From positions 1 through 30,995 of IMG/VR virus record IMGVR_UViG_3300036770_005635: DNA of 30,995 bases; one strand, written 5' to 3'. How positions within the stretch are numbered: the first letter of the stretch is position 1; every line of letters begins with the position of its first letter. The DNA comes from a virus. Below the pieces are notes generated by a model, which saw only the letters and a list, made by a program, of their open reading frames with translations, did not search any database and was not told the DNA's origin. A program made the translations under genes and the position numbers. Below, piece after piece: positions 1 through 5,444 of the stretch.

Positions 1-696
1 GATGGTGGTAAAGGTGGTAGGTTTACTGAGGAGGTTAGGAAAAAAATGAGTGAAATACAAAAAGGTGAAAAAAGTTTTTGGTGGGGTAAAAAACACTCTG
101 AGGAAACTAAAATTAAGATTGGGTTAGGTAATAAAAATAAAGTATTTTCTGAAGAAACTAGAAAGAGGATTGGTGAGAAATCTAAGGGTAGGGTATTTTC
201 TGAAGAAACTAAAAAGAAAATTAGTGAAAAATCTAAAGAGACGAATAGAAGTAAATCTAAATTAAATATTGATTTAGTTAACGAGATTAGGTTTAAATAT
301 TTAAAAGGTATTAAAAGAGAGTATATATTTGATGAATATGCACATATAAACACCAATACTTTATCCGGTGTATTAGAAAATAAAACTTGGACTGATGATT
401 TATATTCTTCACAGTTAGAAAACATGGATAAAACTGTGTTAAGAAAACACTCAGAAAAGACTAAAGAAAAATTAAGTATTCTAAAAAAGGGTGTAACTGG
501 TGAAAAATCTGGTGGATCTAAGTTAAAACAATCTGAAGTCGATTTTTTTCGTGAATTATATTTAAAGGGTGGTACACCTAAACAAATTTCAAAAAATTAT
601 AATATATCTAAAGCAACATTATTAAAAATATTATACAACTATACATGGCCAAGTGATGATTATTATTTTAAATTAAAACAAAAAAGAGGTTTATAA
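1..696 (+). CDS. Homing-endonuclease-like protein with NUMOD3 repeats, 5' end outside window
   Basis: The frame is open from base 1, so the first ATG at 46 is internal and the true start lies upstream. The visible part has at least four copies of the NUMOD3 pattern (for example HSEETKIKIG, FSEETRKRIG, FSEETKKKIS, and a divergent HSEKTKEKLS further on). These are DNA-binding modules that follow a GIY-YIG or HNH nuclease domain in phage homing endonucleases. The C-terminus (GEKSGGSKLKQSEV, then ISKNYNISKATLLKIL) resembles the helix-turn-helix that ends many such proteins and reads the recognition site. The nuclease domain itself is not visible, so activity cannot be judged. The stop lies inside a terminator shared with the converging TROVE gene. 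Confidence 0.8.
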   Translation, partial: DGGKGGRFTEEVRKKMSEIQKGEKSFWWGKKHSEETKIKIGLGNKNKVFSEETRKRIGEKSKGRVFSEETKKKISEKSKETNRSKSKLNIDLVNEIRFKYLKGIKREYIFDEYAHINTNTLSGVLENKTWTDDLYSSQLENMDKTVLRKHSEKTKEKLSILKKGVTGEKSGGSKLKQSEVDFFRELYLKGGTPKQISKNYNISKATLLKILYNYTWPSDDYYFKLKQKRGL

Positions 697-707
697 AACC
701 TCTTTTT
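681..707. terminator. Bidirectional rho-independent terminator
   Basis: GAGGTTT at 686-692 pairs with AAACCTC at 696-702 around a 3-base loop. A runs on the left and T runs on the right give a U-tract in either direction. It separates two convergent genes whose stop codons both lie in the hairpin. Confidence 0.85.
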
Positions 708-2292
708 CTAATTCATTCATAGGTTGTAGACTATTCTCCAAAGAATCCCAAACCTCAGTTACGGCTTTAATATATTCTGTTTCACGACCCGTCCAACCAG
801 CTAACGTGTTTAGGCGGTATCCTGTTTCTGGAACAATACTGTTATTATAACCAGCGACTTGGACACTAGTTACGTTAACTTTTGGGTTAACCTTTCTACG
901 GTATTCTTCTATCATCTTAGTTACGTGTATATATGCACCACCCATTTCTTGATCAATATCCTCTTTATTTATTGTTTTTCCGTACAATTTGGAATGATTA
1001 CATTGTTGGTCGGAATATATTACTATTTGATCGTAGTGAACTTTATTATCAATTGCTTCACGTAAAAACAACCAAATCCCATGTTCACAACCCATACCTT
1101 GTGCTCTACCTCTCTTACAAGTTTCTTCCAACTGAGTGATAATACCGTCTCTTTTAGAAACAGGTTTTAAACTTAATTTTTCACCAAAGACACCAACATA
1201 TCCTTCATCAGAACATAATGCTGTGATGATAGAAGATAAGTTCGCAATTTCTGCGATGTGTGTACTTCCGTATTCAGAAGTCATTTGACCCCAAGAAGAA
1301 CCTGAGTTATCAGATAAACAAGCCACTTTACCCTTTAATTTAGGGAAGTTTGCTAAAGAGATATCCAAACACTCTTGTAAAGTGTCAATAATCATACCTT
1401 TATGGTTAAGGTCAACCTTTTTGATTTCTTTGTAAGCCGTGTAATAACGGAACGGGAATTGTTTACCGTAAAGAACACCACCTTTAAGGTCAGCCATTAC
1501 TTTCTTAGCCAACTCAGTATCGTTCACTTCAGTGAAGATACCACGAAGGTTTCTTAAAAGAGCCATGTGTGGAACCTTAATTGTGTTAAGAATTTCTTTC
1601 CAAGTTTTACCTTGAGATTTTAAGGACTCCCATGTTTGTTCTGTTTCAGAAACAGCCACGTCACCATTCTTCATCAACTCGTCAATAACTTCAGAGTGTG
1701 CGTGAGAGATACGAACCAAGTCAATTAAAGATTTTGATTTGTACTTATGGATTTGGTATCTTCCAAAAGTACCTAGTTTATCTGCCCATGTACGTTTTAC
1801 AATAGACGGTAGTTTATTCTTAGAACCCTTTAAGAACATAAAGTAATCAAATTGGTTGGTAATATCGTCAGGACGACCAACGATTTCCATACCAATTTTC
1901 TTCATGAAACCTGGGTTTGCCTCATTGAATTCAACACGTTTTGGGTGTTGTGATGCTCTAATGAAAATAACCGCTGGGTTAAGTCTCATAAACATTTCAT
2001 TACGAAGTTTAACCGCCAATTCAAGGGTTGCCTTAAAGTCATAGTCCAAAGCGGCATCGATAGCCTTAGTAAAGACATCGGTAGTAGTCTCACTTGGATC
2101 AGTGTAGACACCTAAAATATCATGTCTTTTTAAAGTAGACAAATTAGAAGGTTTATCATGAGAACCTCTGTAATAAGAAGGTTCACCAAAAATAGATGAA
2201 GCCGCTATAATACGAAGTGTATTAATTGGGTTTACGGTATAAGAAATACCACCATCGAAATTTTCTACTGCTTTTGATTCAAACTTTGGCAT
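691..2292 (-). CDS. rsr: Ro60/Rsr-like RNA-binding protein (TROVE domain plus vWA domain)
   Basis: The 533-residue protein has the length and layout of Ro60/Rsr. The N-terminal part carries TROVE-type signatures: NPINTLRIIAASSIFG near residue 22, LIDLVRISHAHS near 190, and MALLRNLRGIF near 245. TROVE is a HEAT-repeat ring that holds misfolded RNA ends and Y RNAs. The C-terminal third is a von Willebrand A fold with an intact metal-binding MIDAS motif, DNSGSS, near residue 328. Ro60 orthologues act in RNA quality control in animals and bacteria, and some mycobacteriophages carry one. Upstream on the same strand lies a long untranslated RNA region, the place where Y RNAs often lie beside bacterial rsr genes. 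A terminator at 2321-2353 separates that RNA from this gene. No Shine-Dalgarno site is seen. The family call is firm; the RNA partner is inferred. Confidence 0.93.
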   Translation of the reverse strand: MPKFESKAVENFDGGISYTVNPINTLRIIAASSIFGEPSYYRGSHDKPSNLSTLKRHDILGVYTDPSETTTDVFTKAIDAALDYDFKATLELAVKLRNEMFMRLNPAVIFIRASQHPKRVEFNEANPGFMKKIGMEIVGRPDDITNQFDYFMFLKGSKNKLPSIVKRTWADKLGTFGRYQIHKYKSKSLIDLVRISHAHSEVIDELMKNGDVAVSETEQTWESLKSQGKTWKEILNTIKVPHMALLRNLRGIFTEVNDTELAKKVMADLKGGVLYGKQFPFRYYTAYKEIKKVDLNHKGMIIDTLQECLDISLANFPKLKGKVACLSDNSGSSWGQMTSEYGSTHIAEIANLSSIITALCSDEGYVGVFGEKLSLKPVSKRDGIITQLEETCKRGRAQGMGCEHGIWLFLREAIDNKVHYDQIVIYSDQQCNHSKLYGKTINKEDIDQEMGGAYIHVTKMIEEYRRKVNPKVNVTSVQVAGYNNSIVPETGYRLNTLAGWTGRETEYIKAVTEVWDSLENSLQPMNELEKEVL

Positions 2293-2320
2293 AATGTGTA
2301 ATTTAATTTGTTTTTAAAAT

Positions 2321-2353
2321 AAAAAAGTCCCTACAATTTTACTCGTAGGGACT
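2321..2353 (-). terminator. Rho-independent terminator of the large structured RNA
   Basis: On the minus strand AGTCCCTAC (2353-2345) pairs with GTAGGGACT (2334-2326), nine perfect pairs, followed at once by six U. It ends the RNA unit upstream, 29 bases before the TROVE start codon. Confidence 0.88.
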
Positions 2354-2445
2354 AACAGGTCTCACTCAGGGCATATTTCAACCATAGTGGACAATAAGTT
2401 CCTATTGAGTATATTAGATAAAAGTGTTTTTCAGTTTCAATAGTT

Positions 2446-2470
2446 TTGATGTAACTTCTATCACCGCTTC
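2446..2470 (-). repeat. Internal module copy 2 of the large RNA
   Basis: On the plus strand this reads TTGATG, 11 bases, ACCGCTTC. On the RNA strand it is GAAGCGGT, N11, CATCAA. The same words at the same spacing recur at 2729-2753, near the 5' end of the same RNA. Confidence 0.6.
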
Positions 2471-2728
2471 AACAGAATATTTGTATGATTTCTTAGATTA
2501 CCTGAGAATTTCTCAGAATAATGGTTACTTCTTGCTTCCCCATCTAGGGGATTGGCCGGGAGTGACCCCGAGAAGATTTTAAAGACCTTACCTTAACTTA
2601 ATAACTTTTAGAGAGGTTATCGAACTCCTAAGGCTTGAGTAAGTCAAACGCTTAAGTTAAACACTTTTTTCGTAAAACAAAACCTTTCGGCTTTATCGTT
2701 TTACGTTTCTGAATTGTAGTTGTTTTAA

Positions 2729-2753
2729 TTGATGAAATTACTCCAACCGCTTC
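2729..2753 (-). repeat. Internal module copy 1 of the large RNA
   Basis: Same arrangement as 2446-2470: GAAGCGGT, N11, CATCAA on the RNA strand, 283 bases away. In this copy GAAG overlaps the 6-bp stem 2708-2713/2751-2756. Confidence 0.6.
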
Positions 2754-2792
2754 AGATAATCAAAGAATCAATATTTTCAAGAACGTTTGTTA

Positions 2793-2821
2793 ATACTAAG
2801 TATAAAAAGTCTTTCTGTCAA
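2793..2821 (-). promoter_or_regulatory. Sigma-70-like promoter for the large RNA
   Basis: On the minus strand TTGACA at 2821-2816 is followed 17 bases later by TAGTAT at 2798-2793. This matches the general -35/-10 form rather than the Bacteroidota TTTG/TAnnTTTG form used by the other RNA units here, so it may be a chance match. It would start transcription near 2787, at the beginning of the structured stretch. Confidence 0.45.
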
Positions 2822-2852
2822 TACGCTATTTTACTTTTTTTTACTTTTTTTG

Positions 2853-2923
2853 TAGTCCCAGAGGGATTCGAACCCCCATTAAATCTTTAGAAGAGATTTG
2901 TCCTTCCCTTGAACGATGGAACC
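2853..2923 (-). tRNA. tRNA-Arg(UCU)
   Basis: A full cloverleaf reads on the minus strand. Acceptor GGTTCCA pairs with TGGGACT, with G-U pairs at 1-72 and 4-69. The D-stem is GTTC/GGAC. The anticodon stem AATCT/AGATT carries loop CTTCTAA, giving anticodon TCT (reads AGA). The T-arm is GGGGG-TTCGAAT-CCCTC. The discriminator is A and a full CCA is not encoded. It reads AGA, a codon expected to be common in AT-rich genes. Confidence 0.92.
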
Positions 2924-2930
2924 AAATTAT

Positions 2931-3005
2931 GTAATAGAGGTGGGTTAAAATTTTTAAGCCCTCGATCTGACCCCTTTCGGGTACGTTTCCGACCCCACAT
3001 ATTAC
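2931..3005 (-). ncRNA. Structured spacer element C between boxA and tRNA-Arg
   Basis: On the minus strand GTAATA (3005-3000) pairs with TATTAC (2936-2931). The next helix is GTGGG with CCCAC, and an ACCC-GAAAG-GGGT hairpin sits inside. The long end-to-end stem with a small loop domain has the general outline of a Y RNA, but no diagnostic sequence is certain. It may instead be a processing stem for the tRNA transcript. Confidence 0.42.
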
Positions 3006-3007
3006 AA

Positions 3008-3019
3008 TTTCAAAGAACA
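3008..3019 (-). promoter_or_regulatory. boxA-like antitermination site, copy 2
   Basis: On the minus strand this reads TGTTCTTTGAAA, the same 12-mer as at 3448-3459. It resembles the boxA elements of rRNA operon leaders and spacers that recruit NusB/S10 to prevent Rho termination of untranslated RNA. Confidence 0.5.
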
Positions 3020-3021
3020 TT

Positions 3022-3153
3022 GGTAAGTTCCCATATTTTGAGGACTACATTGCAATTTTACCTCCACTGGCTGGGCCTTATCTATGGTTTATAGTCCAGT
3101 GACCTATAACCCCAATAGTCGACATACGATTTGACGATACGTTTTAACTTACC
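3022..3153 (-). ncRNA. Structured spacer element B between the tRNA-like gene and boxA
   Basis: On the minus strand GGTAAGTT (3153-3146) pairs with AACTTACC (3029-3022), closing a 132-base domain that begins right after the tRNA-like element. Inside, GACTATTG pairs with CAATGTAGTC (8 bp with a 2-base bulge), and CACTGG pairs with CCAGTG around a CTAT-AAACC-ATAG hairpin. It has no protein reading of note. It shares the word CTGGACTA with spacer element A. Function unknown. Confidence 0.42.
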
Positions 3154-3157
3154 TTTG

Positions 3158-3283
3158 TAGTCAGAGTGGGACTCGAACCCACATGGTCTACGGCTCTCCT
3201 AGCTGGCCCAACTAACGGGACTCGAACCCAAAATGCGTGTGACCTAACTCCAGCTCTAGCGTCTAACATTCCGCCACCTGACT
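3158..3283 (-). tRNA. tRNA-like element (class II, Leu-like) with two T-arms; possibly defective
   Basis: The two ends match each other: acceptor AGTCAGG at the 5' end pairs with TCTGACT at the 3' end, followed by A. A D-arm of Leu type (GCG...CGC, with TTAGACGC) follows the 5' acceptor, and a perfect T-arm GTGGG-TTCGAGT-CCCAC precedes the 3' acceptor. Between them lie about 40 bases too many for a tRNA. They form a long arm, AGCTGG/CCAGCT, whose loop holds a second T-arm-like piece TTGGG-TTCGAGT-CCCGT. A short variable-type arm CTAGG-AGAG-CC-G-TAG follows. No normal 7-base anticodon loop can be drawn. It may be a tRNA-Leu damaged by insertion or by fusion with a neighbour, or a deliberate tRNA mimic. 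No amino acid can be assigned safely. Confidence 0.45.
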
Positions 3284-3301
3284 ATTTGAGGGTGAGAAAT
3301 C

Positions 3302-3370
3302 CTCTGTGTTGGTAGTCCAGTCATTCATACTACTGCTCGAGTCTTCCTTTCTCAAGGGAACAACACAAAG
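3302..3370 (-). ncRNA. Structured spacer element A, directly 3' of tRNA-Glu
   Basis: On the minus strand CTTTGTGTTG (3370-3361) pairs with CAACACAGAG (3311-3302), ten pairs with one G-U, and it starts on the base after the tRNA-Glu discriminator. Inside are TTCC/GGAA and GTAGT/ACTAC hairpins, giving a compact three-way fold of 69 bases. It could be a separate small RNA or a stem that guides processing of the tRNA precursor. Confidence 0.45.
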
Positions 3371-3442
3371 TACTCCCAGCGGGAATCGAACCCGCGTTTC
3401 ATCCGTGAAAGGGATGCGTCCTAACCCCTAGACGATGGGAGC
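3371..3442 (-). tRNA. tRNA-Glu(UUC)
   Basis: A clean cloverleaf reads on the minus strand. Acceptor GCTCCCA pairs with TGGGAGT (G-U at 1-72), discriminator A. The anticodon stem CATCC/GGATG carries loop CTTTCAC, giving anticodon TTC (reads GAA/GAG). The T-arm is CGGG-TTCGATT-CCCG type. CCA is not encoded. It is the first gene after the promoter at 3463-3494. Confidence 0.95.
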
Positions 3443-3447
3443 GTTAT

Positions 3448-3459
3448 TTTCAAAGAACA
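3448..3459 (-). promoter_or_regulatory. boxA-like antitermination site, copy 1
   Basis: TGTTCTTTGAAA on the minus strand, between the promoter and tRNA-Glu at the very start of the predicted transcript. It is identical to 3008-3019. A boxA here would fit antitermination of an RNA-only operon. Confidence 0.5.
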
Positions 3460-3462
3460 GTA

Positions 3463-3494
3463 CAAATATAAAAACAATATTTCATAAAAACAAA
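3463..3494 (-). promoter_or_regulatory. Bacteroidota-type promoter of the tRNA array
   Basis: On the minus strand TTTG (3494-3491), 20 bases, then TATATTTG (3470-3463). This matches the Bacteroidota housekeeping consensus TTTG/TAnnTTTG. It lies 20 bases before tRNA-Glu and overlaps the end of the preceding terminator. Confidence 0.75.
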
Positions 3495-3525
3495 AAATCC
3501 GACCATTTTTTTAGTCGGATTTTGA
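3492..3525 (-). terminator. Rho-independent terminator of small RNA E
   Basis: AAATCCGAC (3522-3514) pairs with GTCGGATTT (3503-3495) on the minus strand, followed by a U run. It ends the small RNA and any readthrough from the secreted-protein operon, just before the tRNA promoter. Confidence 0.85.
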
Positions 3526-3649
3526 GATTGTGTATGTATATAAACGTAACTACATGCGACACCCAGTCCGACTTTTAGTCGATTCTCTTCTCTCTCTTAT
3601 TTTGAAAAACCTGTGTGTCATAGTTAACGGAGTATTTGTAATAATTAAA
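3495..3649 (-). ncRNA. Stand-alone small structured RNA E
   Basis: A complete transcription unit without a protein: promoter at 3656-3686 and terminator at 3492-3525. The core 3545-3629 folds end to end on the minus strand. CGTTAACTA (3629-3621) pairs with TAGTTACG (3552-3545) with one bulged base, then GACAC with GTGTC and CAG with CTG. This leaves a purine-rich internal loop (near 3584-3600) and an inner CGACT/AGTCG hairpin. A single interrupted long stem with a large internal loop is the general shape of both Y RNAs and 6S RNA. Neither can be proved from the sequence, but the TROVE gene about 1.2 kb away makes a Y-like partner worth testing. Confidence 0.6.
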
Positions 3650-3655
3650 TATTCA

Positions 3656-3686
3656 CAAATGTACGAAAATTTATAATAAAGTCAAA
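3656..3686 (-). promoter_or_regulatory. Bacteroidota-type promoter of small RNA E
   Basis: On the minus strand TTTG (3686-3683), 19 bases, TACATTTG (3663-3656): an exact TTTG-N19-TAnnTTTG match just beyond the stop codon of the gene ending at 3688. Confidence 0.75.
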
Positions 3687-3687
3687 T

Positions 3688-4254
3688 TTATCTTAAAAGT
3701 GTTAAATGTCCGTAATCTGTGTATTGTCTACCTCTTTTATCTTTCCATCTAACAACGTAAACATAAACACCGTCTTGGCATATTTTACCACCGTAAGTTC
3801 CATCCCAACCAATATCAAAACTATTTGAACTAAATAAAAAATTACCCCATCTATTCATTATAAAAAAATAAGGTTCTTGGTAATTAAACCCTTTTGGTAC
3901 CCAAAACTCGTTTGTGTTATCACCATTTGGTGTAAAAGAATTAGGTATGTACACAGTTGTTTGTTCACATTCTTTAGTTATGACCTGAAATGAAACTTGT
4001 TCTGCCGGACAATTGTATATTGAAATAAAATCCGCGGTAATGATGTAAGTTCCTGCAGAGTAATCGGCCCAATTAACGGTTAAAGTTTGACCCCCACCTT
4101 TTATAGTGTTATCTATATACCAATTTATACTACCCATTTGGTTCGTACCTGTTGAATAAGTAAAAATCACATTATCACCTTCACAAACTTCAATTTCTTG
4201 TTGTGAAAAGGCAAAAATTGGCAATAAGATTAATATGTAAAATAACCTTTTCAT
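3688..4254 (-). CDS. Secreted protein with T9SS type B (gliding-motility-associated) C-terminal sorting domain
   Basis: The 188-residue product starts with a signal peptide (MKRLFYILILLPIFAFS, cut near residue 18). A short Ig/PKD-like segment follows (about 24-95). The last about 85 residues are a complete type B sorting domain, with landmarks IPNSFTPNGDNTNEFW, then NRWGNFLF, WDGTYGGK and DGVYVYVVRW, ending in LTLLR. In Bacteroidota this C-terminal domain sends proteins through the outer membrane by the type IX secretion system. It is the last gene of the operon that begins with dnaJ, two bases after the gene at 4257. A phage-encoded copy would ride the host export route to reach the cell surface or medium. 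The domain call is firm; the role in infection is unknown. Confidence 0.85.
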   Translation of the reverse strand: MKRLFYILILLPIFAFSQQEIEVCEGDNVIFTYSTGTNQMGSINWYIDNTIKGGGQTLTVNWADYSAGTYIITADFISIYNCPAEQVSFQVITKECEQTTVYIPNSFTPNGDNTNEFWVPKGFNYQEPYFFIMNRWGNFLFSSNSFDIGWDGTYGGKICQDGVYVYVVRWKDKRGRQYTDYGHLTLLR

Positions 4255-4256
4255 TG

Positions 4257-4817
4257 TTAGTTATGTTGTATTGGTGATAGTACAGGTAATGGTACTACTA
4301 CGATACTTGTTGTGGTTGTAAATGTACAACCATTCTGAGTTACTGTGTAAGTAATATTAAAGTTACCACTTGTTGTTGGACAAAATTGGCCGTTACTAAC
4401 TCCTGTACCTGACCAAGTACCGCCTGCCGGACTACCAACTAAATTAACACAAGGACCGCCTTGACATAAAGGTCCCACAGCAGTGATTGTTGGTATGACT
4501 TGTAAAATAAAAACATTTATTGTAACAGGTGAACTTTGACAACCTCCTGGTCCTGTCGCTGTCACTGTAACAGCGTTATTAATTAACCCTGGGTTTGCTG
4601 CCGACCAATTAACATTAATTTGATTAGTACCCTGACCACCTGTGATAACCCCAGGTGCAACAACGTTCCAGTTGTAAGTATATCCCGCCCCTAATGAAGG
4701 TACTTGATATATAGAACCATTAGTTTGATAACATACGGTATCGGGATTGGTGGTTGTTAACTGCCCAAATACAGTTGTTGTTAGGATTGTAAAGATGAGT
4801 AGAAGTAGGTTTTTCAT
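4257..4817 (-). CDS. Small secreted protein with PKD/Ig-like region
   Basis: The 186-residue product has a clear signal peptide (MKNLLLLIFTILTTTVFG, cut before Gln19). The mature part is rich in Thr, Gly, Asn and Pro with few charges. It carries two stretches typical of repeats in Bacteroidota surface adhesins: YNWNVVAPGVITGGQGTNQI, and CQGG followed later by GGTWSGTGVSNGQF. It ends in SPIQHN, close to the GPISHN end of the neighbouring gene at 4836. It has no sorting domain of its own. It resembles one module of a large adhesin split into separate small genes. Function unknown. Confidence 0.75.
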   Translation of the reverse strand: MKNLLLLIFTILTTTVFGQLTTTNPDTVCYQTNGSIYQVPSLGAGYTYNWNVVAPGVITGGQGTNQINVNWSAANPGLINNAVTVTATGPGGCQSSPVTINVFILQVIPTITAVGPLCQGGPCVNLVGSPAGGTWSGTGVSNGQFCPTTSGNFNITYTVTQNGCTFTTTTSIVVVPLPVLSPIQHN

Positions 4818-4835
4818 TTTTCTTTTTTTTATTTC

Positions 4836-5441
4836 TTAGTTATGACTTATTGGCCCAACAACTACTGGTGTCGGGTTACTGAAACCTGTATATACATTAG
4901 TATAATTTACATTATCACATGACGTACTTGTATAACTACCCCAAACCCCATCAGCACCAGGTGCTATTTGTATTGATAAGTTTTGTGGTGTACAATTATT
5001 AGAAACTTTAACACTAAAACACATAGTCCAAGTACAATTACCACCGGCATTACTATCACCATAATCATTACCTGGATTACCATCATTGTTTAAATCAAAA
5101 AAATAACCAGGACCTACTGTGGTAACAGGTGTAGCGTTTGATGTTACAGAATTCATCCAAATCCATTGACCCCCTGTCCCATTACCACCACAATTTGCGG
5201 GAGCTGAAATAGGTGTTACGTTAGTCCATCCAGTACCTAGATTAATATCAAATCCTTCAAACCAATTAGAGTTTGTTTGTGTAAAACTTGTTAAAGTAAA
5301 ACAAACTGTTACTGTTGTATTAGGAAGATATCCACTTGCTGGTGGTGTTGGTGTTAGGGTGAATGTTGTAGGGCCGGCACACTGTCCAAAAGATTTTAAT
5401 ATTGAAAAAAGAAATAATAAATAAAAAAACAGTGTCTTCAT
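4836..5441 (-). CDS. Small secreted protein of adhesin type
   Basis: The 201-residue product has a signal peptide (MKTLFFYLLFLFSILKSFG). The mature part is Gly/Asn/Thr/Pro-rich with an N-terminal beta-rich segment (TVTVCFTLTSFT) and an Asp/Asn stretch (FDLNNDGNPGNDYGDSN, about residues 113-130) that could bind calcium. Several Cys residues could form disulfides after export. The C-terminus GPISHN matches the next gene's SPIQHN. It belongs to the dnaJ operon, three bases after the gene at 5445. No enzyme motif is seen. Confidence 0.72.
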   Translation of the reverse strand: MKTLFFYLLFLFSILKSFGQCAGPTTFTLTPTPPASGYLPNTTVTVCFTLTSFTQTNSNWFEGFDINLGTGWTNVTPISAPANCGGNGTGGQWIWMNSVTSNATPVTTVGPGYFFDLNNDGNPGNDYGDSNAGGNCTWTMCFSVKVSNNCTPQNLSIQIAPGADGVWGSYTSTSCDNVNYTNVYTGFSNPTPVVVGPISHN

Positions 5442-5444
5442 ATT

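Larger units (their letters stand above)
2321..2787 (-). ncRNA. Large structured RNA of about 465 bases, family not identified
   Basis: This stretch lies between tRNA-Arg and the TROVE gene and has no plausible protein. Many pairings are visible. 2671-2678 pairs with 2698-2705 (8 bp), topped by AAAGCC/GGTTTT with a GAAA tetraloop. 2593-2601 pairs with 2652-2660 (9 bp, TTAAGTTAA type). A small three-way junction spans 2528-2575 (CTTCT/AGAAG enclosing CCCC/GGGG and CGGG/CCCG hairpins). 2402-2408 pairs with 2437-2443 (7 bp), and 2708-2713 pairs with 2751-2756 (6 bp). The unit has a sigma-70-like promoter upstream and a strong terminator at its 3' end. I looked for tmRNA, RNase P RNA and group I intron landmarks and found none convincing. 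Size and position beside phage tRNAs recall the ROOL and GOLLD classes; the position beside a TROVE gene recalls Y RNAs. Both readings are guesses. Confidence 0.6.

Noticed and set aside
859-1139. Open frames on the plus strand inside the TROVE gene
   Set aside because: They are antisense shadows of a well-supported gene; sequence is hydrophobic and low in normal composition.
2321-2787. tmRNA, RNase P RNA or group I intron as the identity of the large RNA
   Set aside because: There is no tRNA-like 3' end or tag reading frame, no P4 signature, and no P7/P3 core or splice-site context. The TTCGA near 2615 does not sit in a proper 7-base T-loop.
2909-3094. Open frame of 61 codons on the plus strand over the tRNA region
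   Set aside because: It runs through tRNA-Arg and folded spacers on the opposite strand; composition is not protein-like.
3121-3150. Direct repeat of ATACGAT/ATACGTT near 3124-3145 as a possible attachment site or CRISPR-like repeat
   Set aside because: Copies are too short and imperfect, only two are present, and no integrase or cas gene is near.
3022-3153. A further tRNA in the spacer near 3060-3115
   Set aside because: There is no TTCGA-type T-loop and no acceptor pairing; only hairpins with a different layout.
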